A stretch of 64,000 nt of DNA from Pleurocapsa sp. PCC 7327 (GTDB taxonomy: Bacteria > Cyanobacteriota > Cyanobacteriia > Cyanobacteriales > Microcystaceae): positions 1,837,501-1,901,500 of the forward strand of contig NC_019689.1 of NCBI RefSeq assembly GCF_000317025.1, read 5' to 3'. The position numbers and the translations under genes were made by a program. Positions within the stretch are counted from its first letter, which is position 1. Each line of letters opens with the position of its first letter. Below, in pieces: positions 56,090 through 64,000 of this stretch. Under the pieces are notes generated by a model that was not told where the DNA came from, made no database searches, and saw only the letters and a program-made list of their open reading frames with translations.

Positions 56090-56989
56090 TCACAAAAGAC
56101 TGCGATCGCGCTGCAACCGTTCCCAGAAAAATCCTGCGACATTGGCAACTTGGGAAACAAAAAATAAGCCAGCCAATAAGACTCTTGGATGGCGAGATGG
56201 GATAGAAAAAGGATAGCGCAGTAGGTCGGTATAAAACGTCAGTGGCTCGACTTTAATAGGTTCTAGATTGCGTTGCGAACGGACTTGGTGAAAATGAAAC
56301 GCGCCGCGACCGTAGTTAAAATGCTGCCGCCAAAAGGTAGGCAATGAAAGTTTATGGGCATGATAGACTAAAGCTTCCGGGACGTAAACCATTGTGTAAC
56401 CGCGATGCAACCAGCGATCGCACAATTCCCGATCCTCTCCTGCCGCCAAGGGAAACGTCGTATCGAAGTAGCCAAGCTCGCGAAAGCGTTCTGTCGATAG
56501 GGCAAAGTTATTAGAAGTAAAGAACGCAGCTCGCTGGGGGTCGCGATTGTAGTAAGTGTAAAGATAATCGACTAAAAGCTGGCTGGCTTCTGAGTAGAGA
56601 TTCTCAGATAATTCGTTAATTGTATGACCGCCGAGCAAGCCATCGGGATACCGGTCGAAATGGGTTTCGAGCACCTTCAACCAGTTGGGATCGGGTTGAC
56701 AGTCGTCGTCGGTAAAGACAAGAAACTTTCCCCTCGCACTGGCGGCGCCCGTATTGCGGGCAGCGGCGGGTCCGGCGTTAGTTTGCCGAATGAGCTGGAG
56801 GTTGAGTTCTCCTCTAAATGGCGATACGACTGAATCTAGCGATCGCGCGCTACCATCATCAACGACAATAACCTCAAAGCGATCGCGCGGGTAGTTCAGA
56901 CGAGTTAGGGACTTCAAGCAAGTTTCCAGTCGCTCTGGGCGATTGTAAGTGGGAATAATGATGGAAAAGAAAGGCTGTTTGGGTTCCAT
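56090..56989 (-). CDS. GT2-family glycosyltransferase A
   Basis: 299 residues with a GT-A fold: FSIIIPTYNRPERLETCLKSL at the start, the nucleotide-binding VIVVDDGS, the metal-binding FTDDDCQPDPNW (DXD), and the catalytic-side AAGEDRELCDRWLHRG (ED). The C-terminus is amphipathic (LAGLFFVSQVANVAGFFW). An inverting transferase of the type used for surface polysaccharides. Donor unknown. Downstream-most gene of the leftward glycan cluster. Confidence 0.9.
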   Translation of the reverse strand: MEPKQPFFSIIIPTYNRPERLETCLKSLTRLNYPRDRFEVIVVDDGSARSLDSVVSPFRGELNLQLIRQTNAGPAAARNTGAASARGKFLVFTDDDCQPDPNWLKVLETHFDRYPDGLLGGHTINELSENLYSEASQLLVDYLYTYYNRDPQRAAFFTSNNFALSTERFRELGYFDTTFPLAAGEDRELCDRWLHRGYTMVYVPEALVYHAHKLSLPTFWRQHFNYGRGAFHFHQVRSQRNLEPIKVEPLTFYTDLLRYPFSIPSRHPRVLLAGLFFVSQVANVAGFFWERLQRDRSLL

Positions 56990-57004
56990 AGTTTTATATT
57001 TTTG

Positions 57005-57429
57005 TCAAAATGAGCGATGGAATTTCCAGTCTCGCTTATCCTCAGAAAGTTTTTTCAGCAGGCATATATTATGAGAGAAAAATCTGATTCCTCCGTAATC
57101 TCTTTCAAAAGGATTCTGTAAAAAGCGGTAGGCAACTCTCATTAAATACGTGGATAAATTTGGAAAATTGCCAATTTTGACAACTTCATAGCGTCGGTTT
57201 CTTAATATGTAATACAAAACTTTCCTAATTCCTGGCATCCATATATCGTCAAACAACACATATCCTTTTTTTGAAAATTGTGTTTCTGAACTAGATCGTA
57301 GAGAATGGTGCCCGTCTCGCGAGGAGTAGCAACGGGGAAAGGATTAATCGAATTTCCCTCAGCGTCTTCTACGTAGCCAGTCTCGTAAATATTTTCTAGG
57401 ATTGCATTCATGGTTTTTTGCTCAAACAT
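57005..57429 (-). pseudogene. Class I methyltransferase-like gene with internal deletion
   Basis: The first frame (from 57429) reads MNAILENIYETGYVEDAEGN and ETGTILYDLVQKHNFQK, typical of the N-terminus of class I SAM-dependent methyltransferases. At about 57265 the sequence jumps, in a different frame, to KGYVLFDDIWMPGIRKVLYYILRN and the end of such a protein. The SAM-binding middle (glycine motif, about 100 residues) is absent. A deletion joining the two AAAAGG-like points plus a frame change best explains this. Family identity is inferred from the two ends. It lies within the glycan cluster. Confidence 0.7.
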
Positions 57430-57530
57430 AAGATAGAAAAGTAGAAGCTATAGTTTCATAAAAACTCTTAGTTGAGCGAGCAATCAGAATATCTAATTAT
57501 TCTGACTCCTGACTCCTATCCTTTCCAAGG

Positions 57531-58454
57531 CTATTCTCTCGCTGACGTTGCTCCTAATTGAAGCCGACACAGTTCCCAAGCACTCACGTATCTGACATAA
57601 AACATAATCAGAGACACTTGAATTTTCTGGTTTAATCCTTGCAAGCGCGAATCTCGAAAAGCATTAAAGACAAAAAATAAAGGAGGAATCATATTGCGCC
57701 ATAAACAATCGAGAAACAGCTTCTGCTTTTCTAAGCGAGAAGATACGTTTTTACACTGCCGCTGATAGCTTCCTGCTGCTAATCTGATCGTTCTTTTGTA
57801 CAGTTGAGCCAGAGAATATCTTGCTGGATGCGCCACGCATACGTCATCGGCATAAATTTGCACGTATCCCCCAGCAAAAACCCGCGCTCCCCACTCAAGA
57901 TCGCCATTCGATTTTAAACTTGCATCGAAAGCTCCGACGCGCTCGATGACTTCTTTAAAGGTAAAAACATTGGCGGTAGCCCCACCTTTATACTCCTTAA
58001 GTAATTTCTCCTGAGGAAACGCAGTAATACTTTCATAAAGTTCGACTGCTGTCGGTCGATCTGGGTTTTTGAAAAAAAGGTCTATTTTACCGACTACTTG
58101 CCCGCAGTTAGGAACTTTGAGCAAATTGTTTACTCCTTTTTCTATCCAATTTGGAGCGGGAATACAATCTGCATCGGTGAAGGCGATTACTTCTCCTTTA
58201 GCTAGCGAGATTCCTTTATTGCGAGCGGCGTAGGAACCCGGAATGCTTTCATCGGTTAAAATAGCTTGTCTAAATCGAGCGACAATGCTTTGAACTTTTT
58301 CGCGATCGCTCGAACCGTTATCGACAACAATTATTTCATAAAGCTCTTTTGGATAGGTCTGTTTTTCTAGAGCTTCCAAACAAATTTTTAGATGCTCGGA
58401 ATCGTTGAAAACCGGAACGATCGCAGAAACAAACGGTCCAGATTTGTACTCCAT
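57531..58454 (-). CDS. GT2-family glycosyltransferase B
   Basis: 307 residues: VSAIVPVFNDSEHLKICLEAL, EIIVVDNGSSD, GEVIAFTDADCIPAPNWI (DXD) and a GDLEWGARVFAGGY acceptor-side motif. The C-terminus after about 220 is basic and amphipathic, with a helix near 252-268. It is a cytoplasmic face transferase for a surface glycan. The start ATG at 58454 is clear. It is 76 bases downstream of the membrane-protein gene in the same direction. Confidence 0.9.
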   Translation of the reverse strand: MEYKSGPFVSAIVPVFNDSEHLKICLEALEKQTYPKELYEIIVVDNGSSDREKVQSIVARFRQAILTDESIPGSYAARNKGISLAKGEVIAFTDADCIPAPNWIEKGVNNLLKVPNCGQVVGKIDLFFKNPDRPTAVELYESITAFPQEKLLKEYKGGATANVFTFKEVIERVGAFDASLKSNGDLEWGARVFAGGYVQIYADDVCVAHPARYSLAQLYKRTIRLAAGSYQRQCKNVSSRLEKQKLFLDCLWRNMIPPLFFVFNAFRDSRLQGLNQKIQVSLIMFYVRYVSAWELCRLQLGATSARE

Positions 58455-58530
58455 GATCCGATGATTTTGACGGGTTAATAAAATCTACAATGAGCGAGAA
58501 TTTTCCTCGGTTAACCATCTATCAATTTCT

Positions 58531-60267
58531 CTATTTTTTGGGTTCGTTGAGAATAAATCCCGCTCCTATTCCCTTGGCTGGATTGCGCAATTTAATATCA
58601 TTTTTTATTCCTACTTCCGAACAAGGCAATTTAGTAATCCAGCATTTATTAGTCCAGTTGGCTGGATAGGTGTACTCTACATCATTAATTTTTGCATATA
58701 TTAAATCAAAACTCGGTAATTTAGAGGGGAAAACTAGGCGAGATTGTCCTCCCGCGATCGCAAGAGAAACTACAGCTAAGCCAATTGCTCCTAAGCGAGC
58801 GAATTGTTTAACTCTAGTCAACTCGATTATTTTGAAAAAATGAGATAAGAGAAAGTTTTTCTCTCCCCTAACCAAATAATATTTAGCTAAAAATAAGGCA
58901 GGGATTGCAATTAAATATCCCAAAGCAAATCTTAACAAAGGAATTTTAGTATATATGAAAGAAGTTCCTAATATCCCCAAAGCAATTATCCAATTTTGCC
59001 CCCTCATTTTAGGAGGATTCGAGCTTCTCGATGTTATTAACATCCAAATTGATAAAATTAGTGAAGTAACAAATAACAGAAGCATTATTTGTAATTTGAT
59101 TGAAGATTTTATCCAGGTAAACCGCTTCTGGAATGCTTCCAATAAAAAATTATCGCTACCAGACGGCATATCTAATCCGGTTATCTTTGACGTTTCTTGG
59201 ACAATGGTTTGTTCTGGAACCGACCAAGGTAGATCGACGCACATAAACTGGGAAGGATAGAGGGGACATCCAGAGGTAGTAATACTAAATAGAGCATTAG
59301 GTAGTAACGCAATAGCGACTAGGATAACTCCCACAAAAACTCGTTTGATCGCTAACTTTTTCCCAAAAACATAAAACAAAAAGCCGATCGCTAAAAGCGG
59401 AATAGCACTCAGCTTTATACTAACTGCTCCAACAGAGAGAATCAGCGGGATAAGATAGGCATCTAAATGAGAAGTATTATTCTCTATTAAAAGGGATTGA
59501 TAATAGTTAGAAATGAGTAAAATACTCCAAGCTGTGACGCCGATAAGAAGCGTTATTGGAACGTCAGGAGAAAAAGATACCAGAATAGATTCATTCAAAA
59601 AAGCCGATAAAGTATAGGCACAAATAATTACGCTTGAAAAGAAAATAAAAAACCAATCGGATAACCGAAGATTTTTGGTAATTCCTCGCTGCAAACAGAT
59701 TAAAAAATGGAAAACATAAATTAAAAAAACAAATCCGTTAGTAATTGCCCCGACGCGATCGCCTAAAAATTGAGGGGTTAACGGGGCAGAAAAAGCAAAC
59801 CAAGATGAGGTAAACCCAAATCTAGAATGAATCAAAGCCAATCCAGGAACGGCTCCAAATTGAGATAGCCATTGAATGGAACCGAGATGGTAAAGACCCG
59901 TATCGAACCAATTAATTTGTTGGGTCGTTAAAGCGGCAACGATTATTTCTATAGCGAGAAATCCTGTAATTAATTTCGGAGAAAGAAGCACTCGAAAACT
60001 AAAAATCTCCCTCCTCGCCTGGCGCGATCCCAAAGACAATGCAACTAAAGCGATCGCGACTGTCCCGCCGACCAACGGCGATAGGGGAACAACCAGCGAG
60101 ACGGCAAGCAACGATATGCTAGGAGCGATCGTCCCCAACCAAACGGCAATCATCAAGCGATCGCTCCTGCGATCGAAGCAATCTGCTTTTAACCAATTGA
60201 GAACGGCTATTCCGATAGCAGGACAAACAAAAATTAGTATCGTCCAAACGACGAGCGTATATAACAT
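58531..60267 (-). CDS. Polytopic membrane protein of the glycan cluster
   Basis: 578 residues with about twelve to fourteen helices, beginning YTLVVWTILIFVCPAIGIAVL. A loop with DTGLYHLGSIQWLSQFGAVPG near residue 130 resembles GT-C-type membrane glycosyltransferases, where an acidic residue after the first helices is catalytic. The long C-terminal loop (about 520-578) is soluble. No family is recognised with certainty; a polymerase, ligase or GT-C transferase is likely from context. Bases 60268-60363 upstream contain a hairpin (GGGGCAAGGCA near 60326). Confidence 0.6.
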   Translation of the reverse strand: MLYTLVVWTILIFVCPAIGIAVLNWLKADCFDRRSDRLMIAVWLGTIAPSISLLAVSLVVPLSPLVGGTVAIALVALSLGSRQARREIFSFRVLLSPKLITGFLAIEIIVAALTTQQINWFDTGLYHLGSIQWLSQFGAVPGLALIHSRFGFTSSWFAFSAPLTPQFLGDRVGAITNGFVFLIYVFHFLICLQRGITKNLRLSDWFFIFFSSVIICAYTLSAFLNESILVSFSPDVPITLLIGVTAWSILLISNYYQSLLIENNTSHLDAYLIPLILSVGAVSIKLSAIPLLAIGFLFYVFGKKLAIKRVFVGVILVAIALLPNALFSITTSGCPLYPSQFMCVDLPWSVPEQTIVQETSKITGLDMPSGSDNFLLEAFQKRFTWIKSSIKLQIMLLLFVTSLILSIWMLITSRSSNPPKMRGQNWIIALGILGTSFIYTKIPLLRFALGYLIAIPALFLAKYYLVRGEKNFLLSHFFKIIELTRVKQFARLGAIGLAVVSLAIAGGQSRLVFPSKLPSFDLIYAKINDVEYTYPANWTNKCWITKLPCSEVGIKNDIKLRNPAKGIGAGFILNEPKK

Positions 60268-60325
60268 GAAAATTAAATTGTCTAACTATCCTCGTGCCAA
60301 CCTGCTAAGAGAGCAGCATTTTTTC

Positions 60326-60348
60326 GGGGCAAGGCATTGCCTTACCCC
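60326..60348. promoter_or_regulatory. Hairpin between flavoprotein and membrane-protein genes
   Basis: GGGGCAAGGCATTGCCTTAC and the final CCC form an almost perfect inverted repeat with one mismatch. No T-run follows on the transcribed leftward strand, so it is not a standard intrinsic terminator. It may adjust expression within the cluster. Confidence 0.35.
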
Positions 60349-60363
60349 TTCTAACGACTTGTC

Positions 60364-61830
60364 TCAGACTTGCGCTGCTTTTAATTCCTGTTGTCGTTTT
60401 TGCCACTCTTCTTGAGTAAATTCCTCGTGATAGGAGCGTTCCGTATTGACGTTCCAGAGATCGTGTTCCTCTCCGAGAATGTTTTTAGCAGCTAAAAGCG
60501 CCGTCAGCATCGAGTGGTCTTGGTTGTTGTAGCGGTGCATGCCATTACGTCCGACCGTTTGTAAGTTTTCAAAGGTTTCGATGTAATCGCGAATGACCTG
60601 GAGGTGCTTGTAATAATTGCGATCGTAGACGGGATATGCTTTGCGCTGGCGAATGATCGTACCGTCTTCAACCTTGCTAGCATCGACGAGACCCAAACTA
60701 TCCAATTCTTGCGTTGCCAAATCGAGCAATTCCGTATCGGACATCTCCCAAATAGCATCGCCTTCGCTACAGAAATATTCCATTCCCAAACAAGTCTTGG
60801 TTTGGTCGGGAACCATCGCCGGACTCCAATTCTTGAAGTTTTGGATGCGACCGACTTTCACCTCCGGACTGTGAATGTAAATCCAGTTGTCGGGAAACAA
60901 GTCTTCTGCATCGACAATCAGCGCTACGATTAAGAAATCTCGATAGGAAAGCGATCGCGCTGCGTGCAAAACTTCCTCTGGCGGAGCGGGATCTAGGCGC
61001 TGAAGCAAGGCGGTGACGGGCATGCTAGAAATAAAATGATTTCCGCTAATCTCGATAGTTTTTTCGTCGTGTTGGGCAATGACTCTCTTGATGCGGCTGC
61101 CATGTCTCTCGATGCGAACGACTCTGGTATTGAGACGCACTTGTCCGCCTTTGTCTTCCACCAATTCCTGACACCGTTCCCACATCATTCCCGGACCGAG
61201 AACTGGATAGTCGAATTCTTTAATCAGACTCTTGGCATTGGTTCTCTTAAATAGAAGATTAATGACAGCTGCCTTGAGCGACATGCCTTTGATGCGCTGT
61301 TTCGCCCATTCGGCTTGAATTTTACTACAAGGAATGCCCCAGACTTTTTCGGTATAGGTTTTAAAAAACGTTTTGTACAGACGTTTGCCAAAACAGTGCG
61401 TTACCCATTCTTCAAAAGTTTGCGGGTCGGGACGCTTGATGAGAGCTTTTAATTTTTCCTTGAGATAACTCCAGACGACTAGGACACTGAAAATCGGTCC
61501 CAGATTCGATAGGGTACTGGAGAATGAGAGGGGATAGTCAAAGAACTTATCTCGGTAGTAGATTCGCGAGAGGCGGGGAACTTTAATAAAATCATCTCCG
61601 AGTATCTCGTACCACAGTTGTTCGACCTCTCCTACTTTGGTAAAAAAGCGATGTCCGCCAATATCGAAGCGATAGCCTTTGTAGACCTCAGTGCGAGCAA
61701 TACCGCCCACTTTATTATCTGCTTCTAGTACGAGGGGACGAACGCTATTCTTGACGAGTTCGTAAGCAGCAGTTAAACCTGCTGGACCTGCTCCGATAAT
61801 AACGACGGGATGATGTTCCATGTTAGCCAT
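60364..61830 (-). CDS. FAD-dependent oxidoreductase, UDP-galactopyranose-mutase/amine-oxidase-like
   Basis: 488 residues. The FAD Rossmann motif VVIIGAGPAGLTAAYELV is at 8-25, followed by VLEADNKVGGIARTEVYKGYRFDIGGHRFF, the GG-doublet region (in parts). The middle has TEKVWGIPCSKIQAEWAKQR and the C-terminus GRNGMHRYNNQDHSM, as in UDP-galactopyranose-mutase-like proteins of glycan clusters. True mutases are about 380 residues, so another sugar or lipid-linked substrate is possible. The start ATG at 61830 lies inside the end of the upstream GT2 gene (8-base overlap), implying coupled translation. Confidence 0.8.
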   Translation of the reverse strand: MANMEHHPVVIIGAGPAGLTAAYELVKNSVRPLVLEADNKVGGIARTEVYKGYRFDIGGHRFFTKVGEVEQLWYEILGDDFIKVPRLSRIYYRDKFFDYPLSFSSTLSNLGPIFSVLVVWSYLKEKLKALIKRPDPQTFEEWVTHCFGKRLYKTFFKTYTEKVWGIPCSKIQAEWAKQRIKGMSLKAAVINLLFKRTNAKSLIKEFDYPVLGPGMMWERCQELVEDKGGQVRLNTRVVRIERHGSRIKRVIAQHDEKTIEISGNHFISSMPVTALLQRLDPAPPEEVLHAARSLSYRDFLIVALIVDAEDLFPDNWIYIHSPEVKVGRIQNFKNWSPAMVPDQTKTCLGMEYFCSEGDAIWEMSDTELLDLATQELDSLGLVDASKVEDGTIIRQRKAYPVYDRNYYKHLQVIRDYIETFENLQTVGRNGMHRYNNQDHSMLTALLAAKNILGEEHDLWNVNTERSYHEEFTQEEWQKRQQELKAAQV

Positions 61831-62845
61831 TGATAGTTCTTTGGTTTGAGTTATAGGGAATTGTGCTCAGTAGATGGCGAAGAATACCGATCGCAAATGC
61901 TAGTCCGCTGTAGATGTAATAAAGCCAGTGCCAAGGAATGGTCGCGATTGCGAATACCGTCCCACGCTTGTGATAAAAAAACTGGTAAACCGGACGATTG
62001 ATTGCCAAAAGTGTTATGCAGAGGATGAGAGCAAGCGGCAAGGCTGGAAACCACCACCACGCCAACACTGTAGACCCCAACAAGGCGTGGGCTAAGATGA
62101 CGCTAACTCGACTAGACCACTGCAAGTTCAGATCGTTCTTTACCTGGCGATTTCGTAAAATTAGAGCAGTCCAGGGAAGCGCTCGGTAAAAAAAGTCTGC
62201 TTTCAATAGGGAAATGACTTCCCATCGCTTGAGATGCTTGACTTGTATGTTTTTGGCAAGTTTAATCCGGTAGCCAGCTTGCTTGAGGCGATAGCCCAAT
62301 TCAATATCTTCTATGCAAGGAAGGCGATAACTTTCATCAAATCCTCCGATTTTTAGGAAAATATCGCGACGGATTGCCCCACAAGCTCCCCAAAAGGTAG
62401 ATGCTTCTTCACTGCTCGTCTGATGGGTGTAATGATGAAATAAGTTTTTATACTGAGACAGAAAATTAGTTGCCCCAGGCGAATCGTCGTAAGAGCCGAT
62501 TGAGGCTGCCAAGTCGGGTTCGTCACAAAAGACACGACTGACTTGTGGAATCGTGCTAGCACAGATAGTGACATCGGCATCCAGAAAAAAAAGAATCTCG
62601 CCTGTAGCTGCCCTAGCTCCCAGATTTCTCGCCTTTGCCGGACCGCCAGCGCTAGGAATTCTCAAGACGCGCATGCCAAACGCTTCTGCTATATCTCCTG
62701 ACTCTTCATCGCCATCAGCGACAACGATAATTTCTGTTTCTGGCGGTGCAAACTCTTTTAGGCTCGACAGACACTGCCGGAAAGGTTTGCCCCCGTTGTG
62801 TACGGGAATAACTACTGAGATCGATGGTTGTATCCGATTTCTCAC
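61823..62845 (-). CDS. GT2-family glycosyltransferase C, membrane-attached
   Basis: 340 residues: ISVVIPVHNGGKPFRQCLSSL, TEIIVVADGDEES, GEILFFLDADVTICAST (DXD), and SYRLPCIEDIELGYRLKQAGY. The C-terminal quarter has two to three helices (VSVILAHALLGSTVLAWWWF, LPLALILCITLLAI). The start is GTG at 62845. It is the first gene of the cluster and overlaps the flavoprotein gene by eight bases. An 8-bp inverted repeat (AATTTCAG/CTGAAATT, 62896-62903 and 62912-62919) lies about 50 bases upstream and may be an operator. Confidence 0.88.
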   Translation of the reverse strand: MRNRIQPSISVVIPVHNGGKPFRQCLSSLKEFAPPETEIIVVADGDEESGDIAEAFGMRVLRIPSAGGPAKARNLGARAATGEILFFLDADVTICASTIPQVSRVFCDEPDLAASIGSYDDSPGATNFLSQYKNLFHHYTHQTSSEEASTFWGACGAIRRDIFLKIGGFDESYRLPCIEDIELGYRLKQAGYRIKLAKNIQVKHLKRWEVISLLKADFFYRALPWTALILRNRQVKNDLNLQWSSRVSVILAHALLGSTVLAWWWFPALPLALILCITLLAINRPVYQFFYHKRGTVFAIATIPWHWLYYIYSGLAFAIGILRHLLSTIPYNSNQRTING

Positions 62846-63248
62846 AGTTTTTCTCTACTAAGACTATTAGTCGCTAGGTTAAGTGCTTTTAGTTTAATTT
62901 CAGGAAAGTTTCTGAAATTGACATGAAAAATACATGAAAGTTTTTTCACGACGATCGACACTGGATCCTAACACATGTTAACAAAGCAAGGATCGCGCTT
63001 AAGGAAGATCTATGTTTTGTTATAAGGTAAACTAGCATAACTTATAAGATTTCGGTTAATCCTCAAATCCTTCTCGTTACTAGCTGAGTTTTTAACATTC
63101 TCTTTGCCCAAGCTGGCAAATTAAATAAGCATCAATGGAGAGATTTGCATAAAGCGTTTGTGAAAATCGCTCTTGGGCAAGCTTTTGATTATTCATTATA
63201 TATTTGGCGATAGAGTCGGCGATCGCAAACGAAAAATAGATTGAAAAT
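62846..63248. promoter_or_regulatory. Divergent intergenic region
   Basis: This 403-base, AT-rich region lies between the leftward glycan cluster and the rightward broken gene. It contains the 8-bp inverted repeat at 62896-62919 and several TTATAAG-like stretches, but I find no gene. An 84-codon leftward frame (63346-63092) crosses it but is judged a shadow of the broken gene. Confidence 0.4.
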
Positions 63249-64000
63249 ATGAGATTTTTAAGACTTAATTCAGATAAAATTTGGTTTTTTGTCTTTTTTG
63301 TTGCTTTTAATTGCTTTTGCTTATCTGAATTAAGGGATTTTATCATTTAATGCTCGATCCAAATAATCCTGTCGATTTAGTGCTGCGATGGAAAGAACAA
63401 CAGTATATCTATCGCGGGATATATCCTTACGACGTTACACTAGATTCTCTCAAGCTCGATCCAAAGATTGGGGAAATAAAATCGGGAGGATATCCTCTTT
63501 GGGCATTTTTTACTTTATATGTTAAATACTCTTCTCAGACAATCAAAACACTTTGCCGACGAGGGATATTCAAGTATAGCTTTTTTAACCAACTTAGGAA
63601 TTGCCCCTACAAGTGCAACAATATTGCTAGCTTTGATCGGCGTAGTAGCTGTTACAGTCATTTTTTATACCTATCACAATTCCTCGCTGCTAACGCTTTT
63701 TGCGATTGCTTCTGTAATTGGAAGAGTTTCGACTTATCATAGGTTTTACGATAATGTTATGCTAATCTTCTTTTTATTAGCTTTGCTGAAGATGACCTTT
63801 AAAAATCTTCACCGATTAAACATTTTAGTTTTGATGTTGGTAGGAATAAGTTTGTGGCTTCCAGGCAAAACTGTCGGGGTAGATAATCTTGGCATTCTAG
63901 TACAATTTTTTTTCAGTTACTTGTTTGGAGTTTGGGCTTTGTTTATCTTCTCGTTCAAATCAAGTTTTATTCGGGAGACGGAAGTCAAAAATCTTCTTAG
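63249..64000 (+). pseudogene. GT87/DUF2029-like membrane protein, frame-broken and cut by window edge
   Basis: The first frame begins at ATG 63249 with MRFLRLNSDKIWFFVFFVAF and runs to RDFII-stop at 63350. Adding one T to the TTTT before ATC would give RDFYHLMLDPNNPVDLVLRW and enter the second frame, which continues EQQYIYRGIYPYDVTL and KSGGYPLWAFFT. At about 63515 sense returns to the first frame (NTLLRQSKHFADEGYSSIAF, then GRVSTYHRFYDNVMLIFFLL) and continues to the window edge. About 100-150 residues seem missing at the second joint. The pattern recalls DUF2029 polyprenyl-phosphate-sugar transferases; the assignment is by recall. Confidence 0.65.

Noticed and set aside
63092-63346. An 84-codon leftward frame next to the right-edge gene
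   Set aside because: It overlaps the N-terminus of the broken GT87-like gene, is low in complexity and has no ribosome site. The opposite strand makes better protein sense.

Overview
The window comes from a cyanobacterium. Signs of this are the abundant GCGATCGC (HIP1-type) octamers, the ATP synthase order I-a-c-b'-b-delta-alpha-gamma with no beta or epsilon gene, RppA-like response regulators, a DUF2808 protein, cobaltochelatase CobN, and a phytochrome-like GAF hybrid kinase. The genus cannot be fixed from sequence alone. No rRNA, tRNA or CRISPR array was recognised.

Layout. 1-937: start of a membrane sensor with an in-frame stop. 1151-6416: TSUP exporter, ferric-reductase-like protein, DUF389 protein and a secreted beta-barrel protein. 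6816-13087: a cation-transport operon read leftward (MgtE, NhaP-like antiporter fused to a UspA domain, DUF190), heavily broken by insertion sequences. 13250-20788: second TSUP protein, P-type ATPase, GT4 glycosyltransferase and a two-component pair. 20845-24268: a long interspersed repeat split by an ISAs1-type element, an RppA-like regulator and a ruined amino-acid permease carrying a small IS982-derived element. 24305-30467: the atp operon. 30600-46656: TnpB relic, fasciclin, DUF2808, sugar epimerases (AGE family and NanE), hybrid kinase, CobN, HEPN-like gene, PgpH-like HD phosphodiesterase and an ADP-ribosylglycohydrolase-like protein. 47087-52841: a rightward operon of fatty acyl-AMP ligase, acyl-CoA dehydrogenase, acyl carrier protein and MBOAT acyltransferase. 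52998-55921: saccharopine-dehydrogenase-like protein and a TPR-trypsin protease. 56090-62845: a leftward surface-glycan cluster with three GT2 enzymes, a UGM-like flavoprotein, a polytopic membrane protein and a deleted methyltransferase. 63249-64000: a broken GT87-like membrane gene running off the edge.

How the parts work together. The strongest candidate for an uncommon system is the FAAL-ACAD-ACP-MBOAT operon. Its parts would activate a free fatty acid as acyl-AMP, load it on a carrier protein, probably desaturate it while carrier-bound, and hand it to a membrane O-acyltransferase, with no polyketide synthase or peptide synthetase nearby. The broken MgtE/antiporter operon, the P-type ATPase and a beta-barrel gene share an upstream 11-bp-phased ATGAC direct repeat, suggesting a common regulator.

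The second theme is gene decay. Three identical 921-bp IS5-like elements sit in AATAAT targets inside coding sequence, two of them in the same gene. An IS982 element splits mgtE with an 8-bp target duplication. At least six genes carry stops, one-base deletions or internal deletions. Removing each insertion with one copy of its target duplication restores the reading frame, so the insertions look recent and real. Several one-base deletions lie in homopolymers and could instead be sequencing errors.
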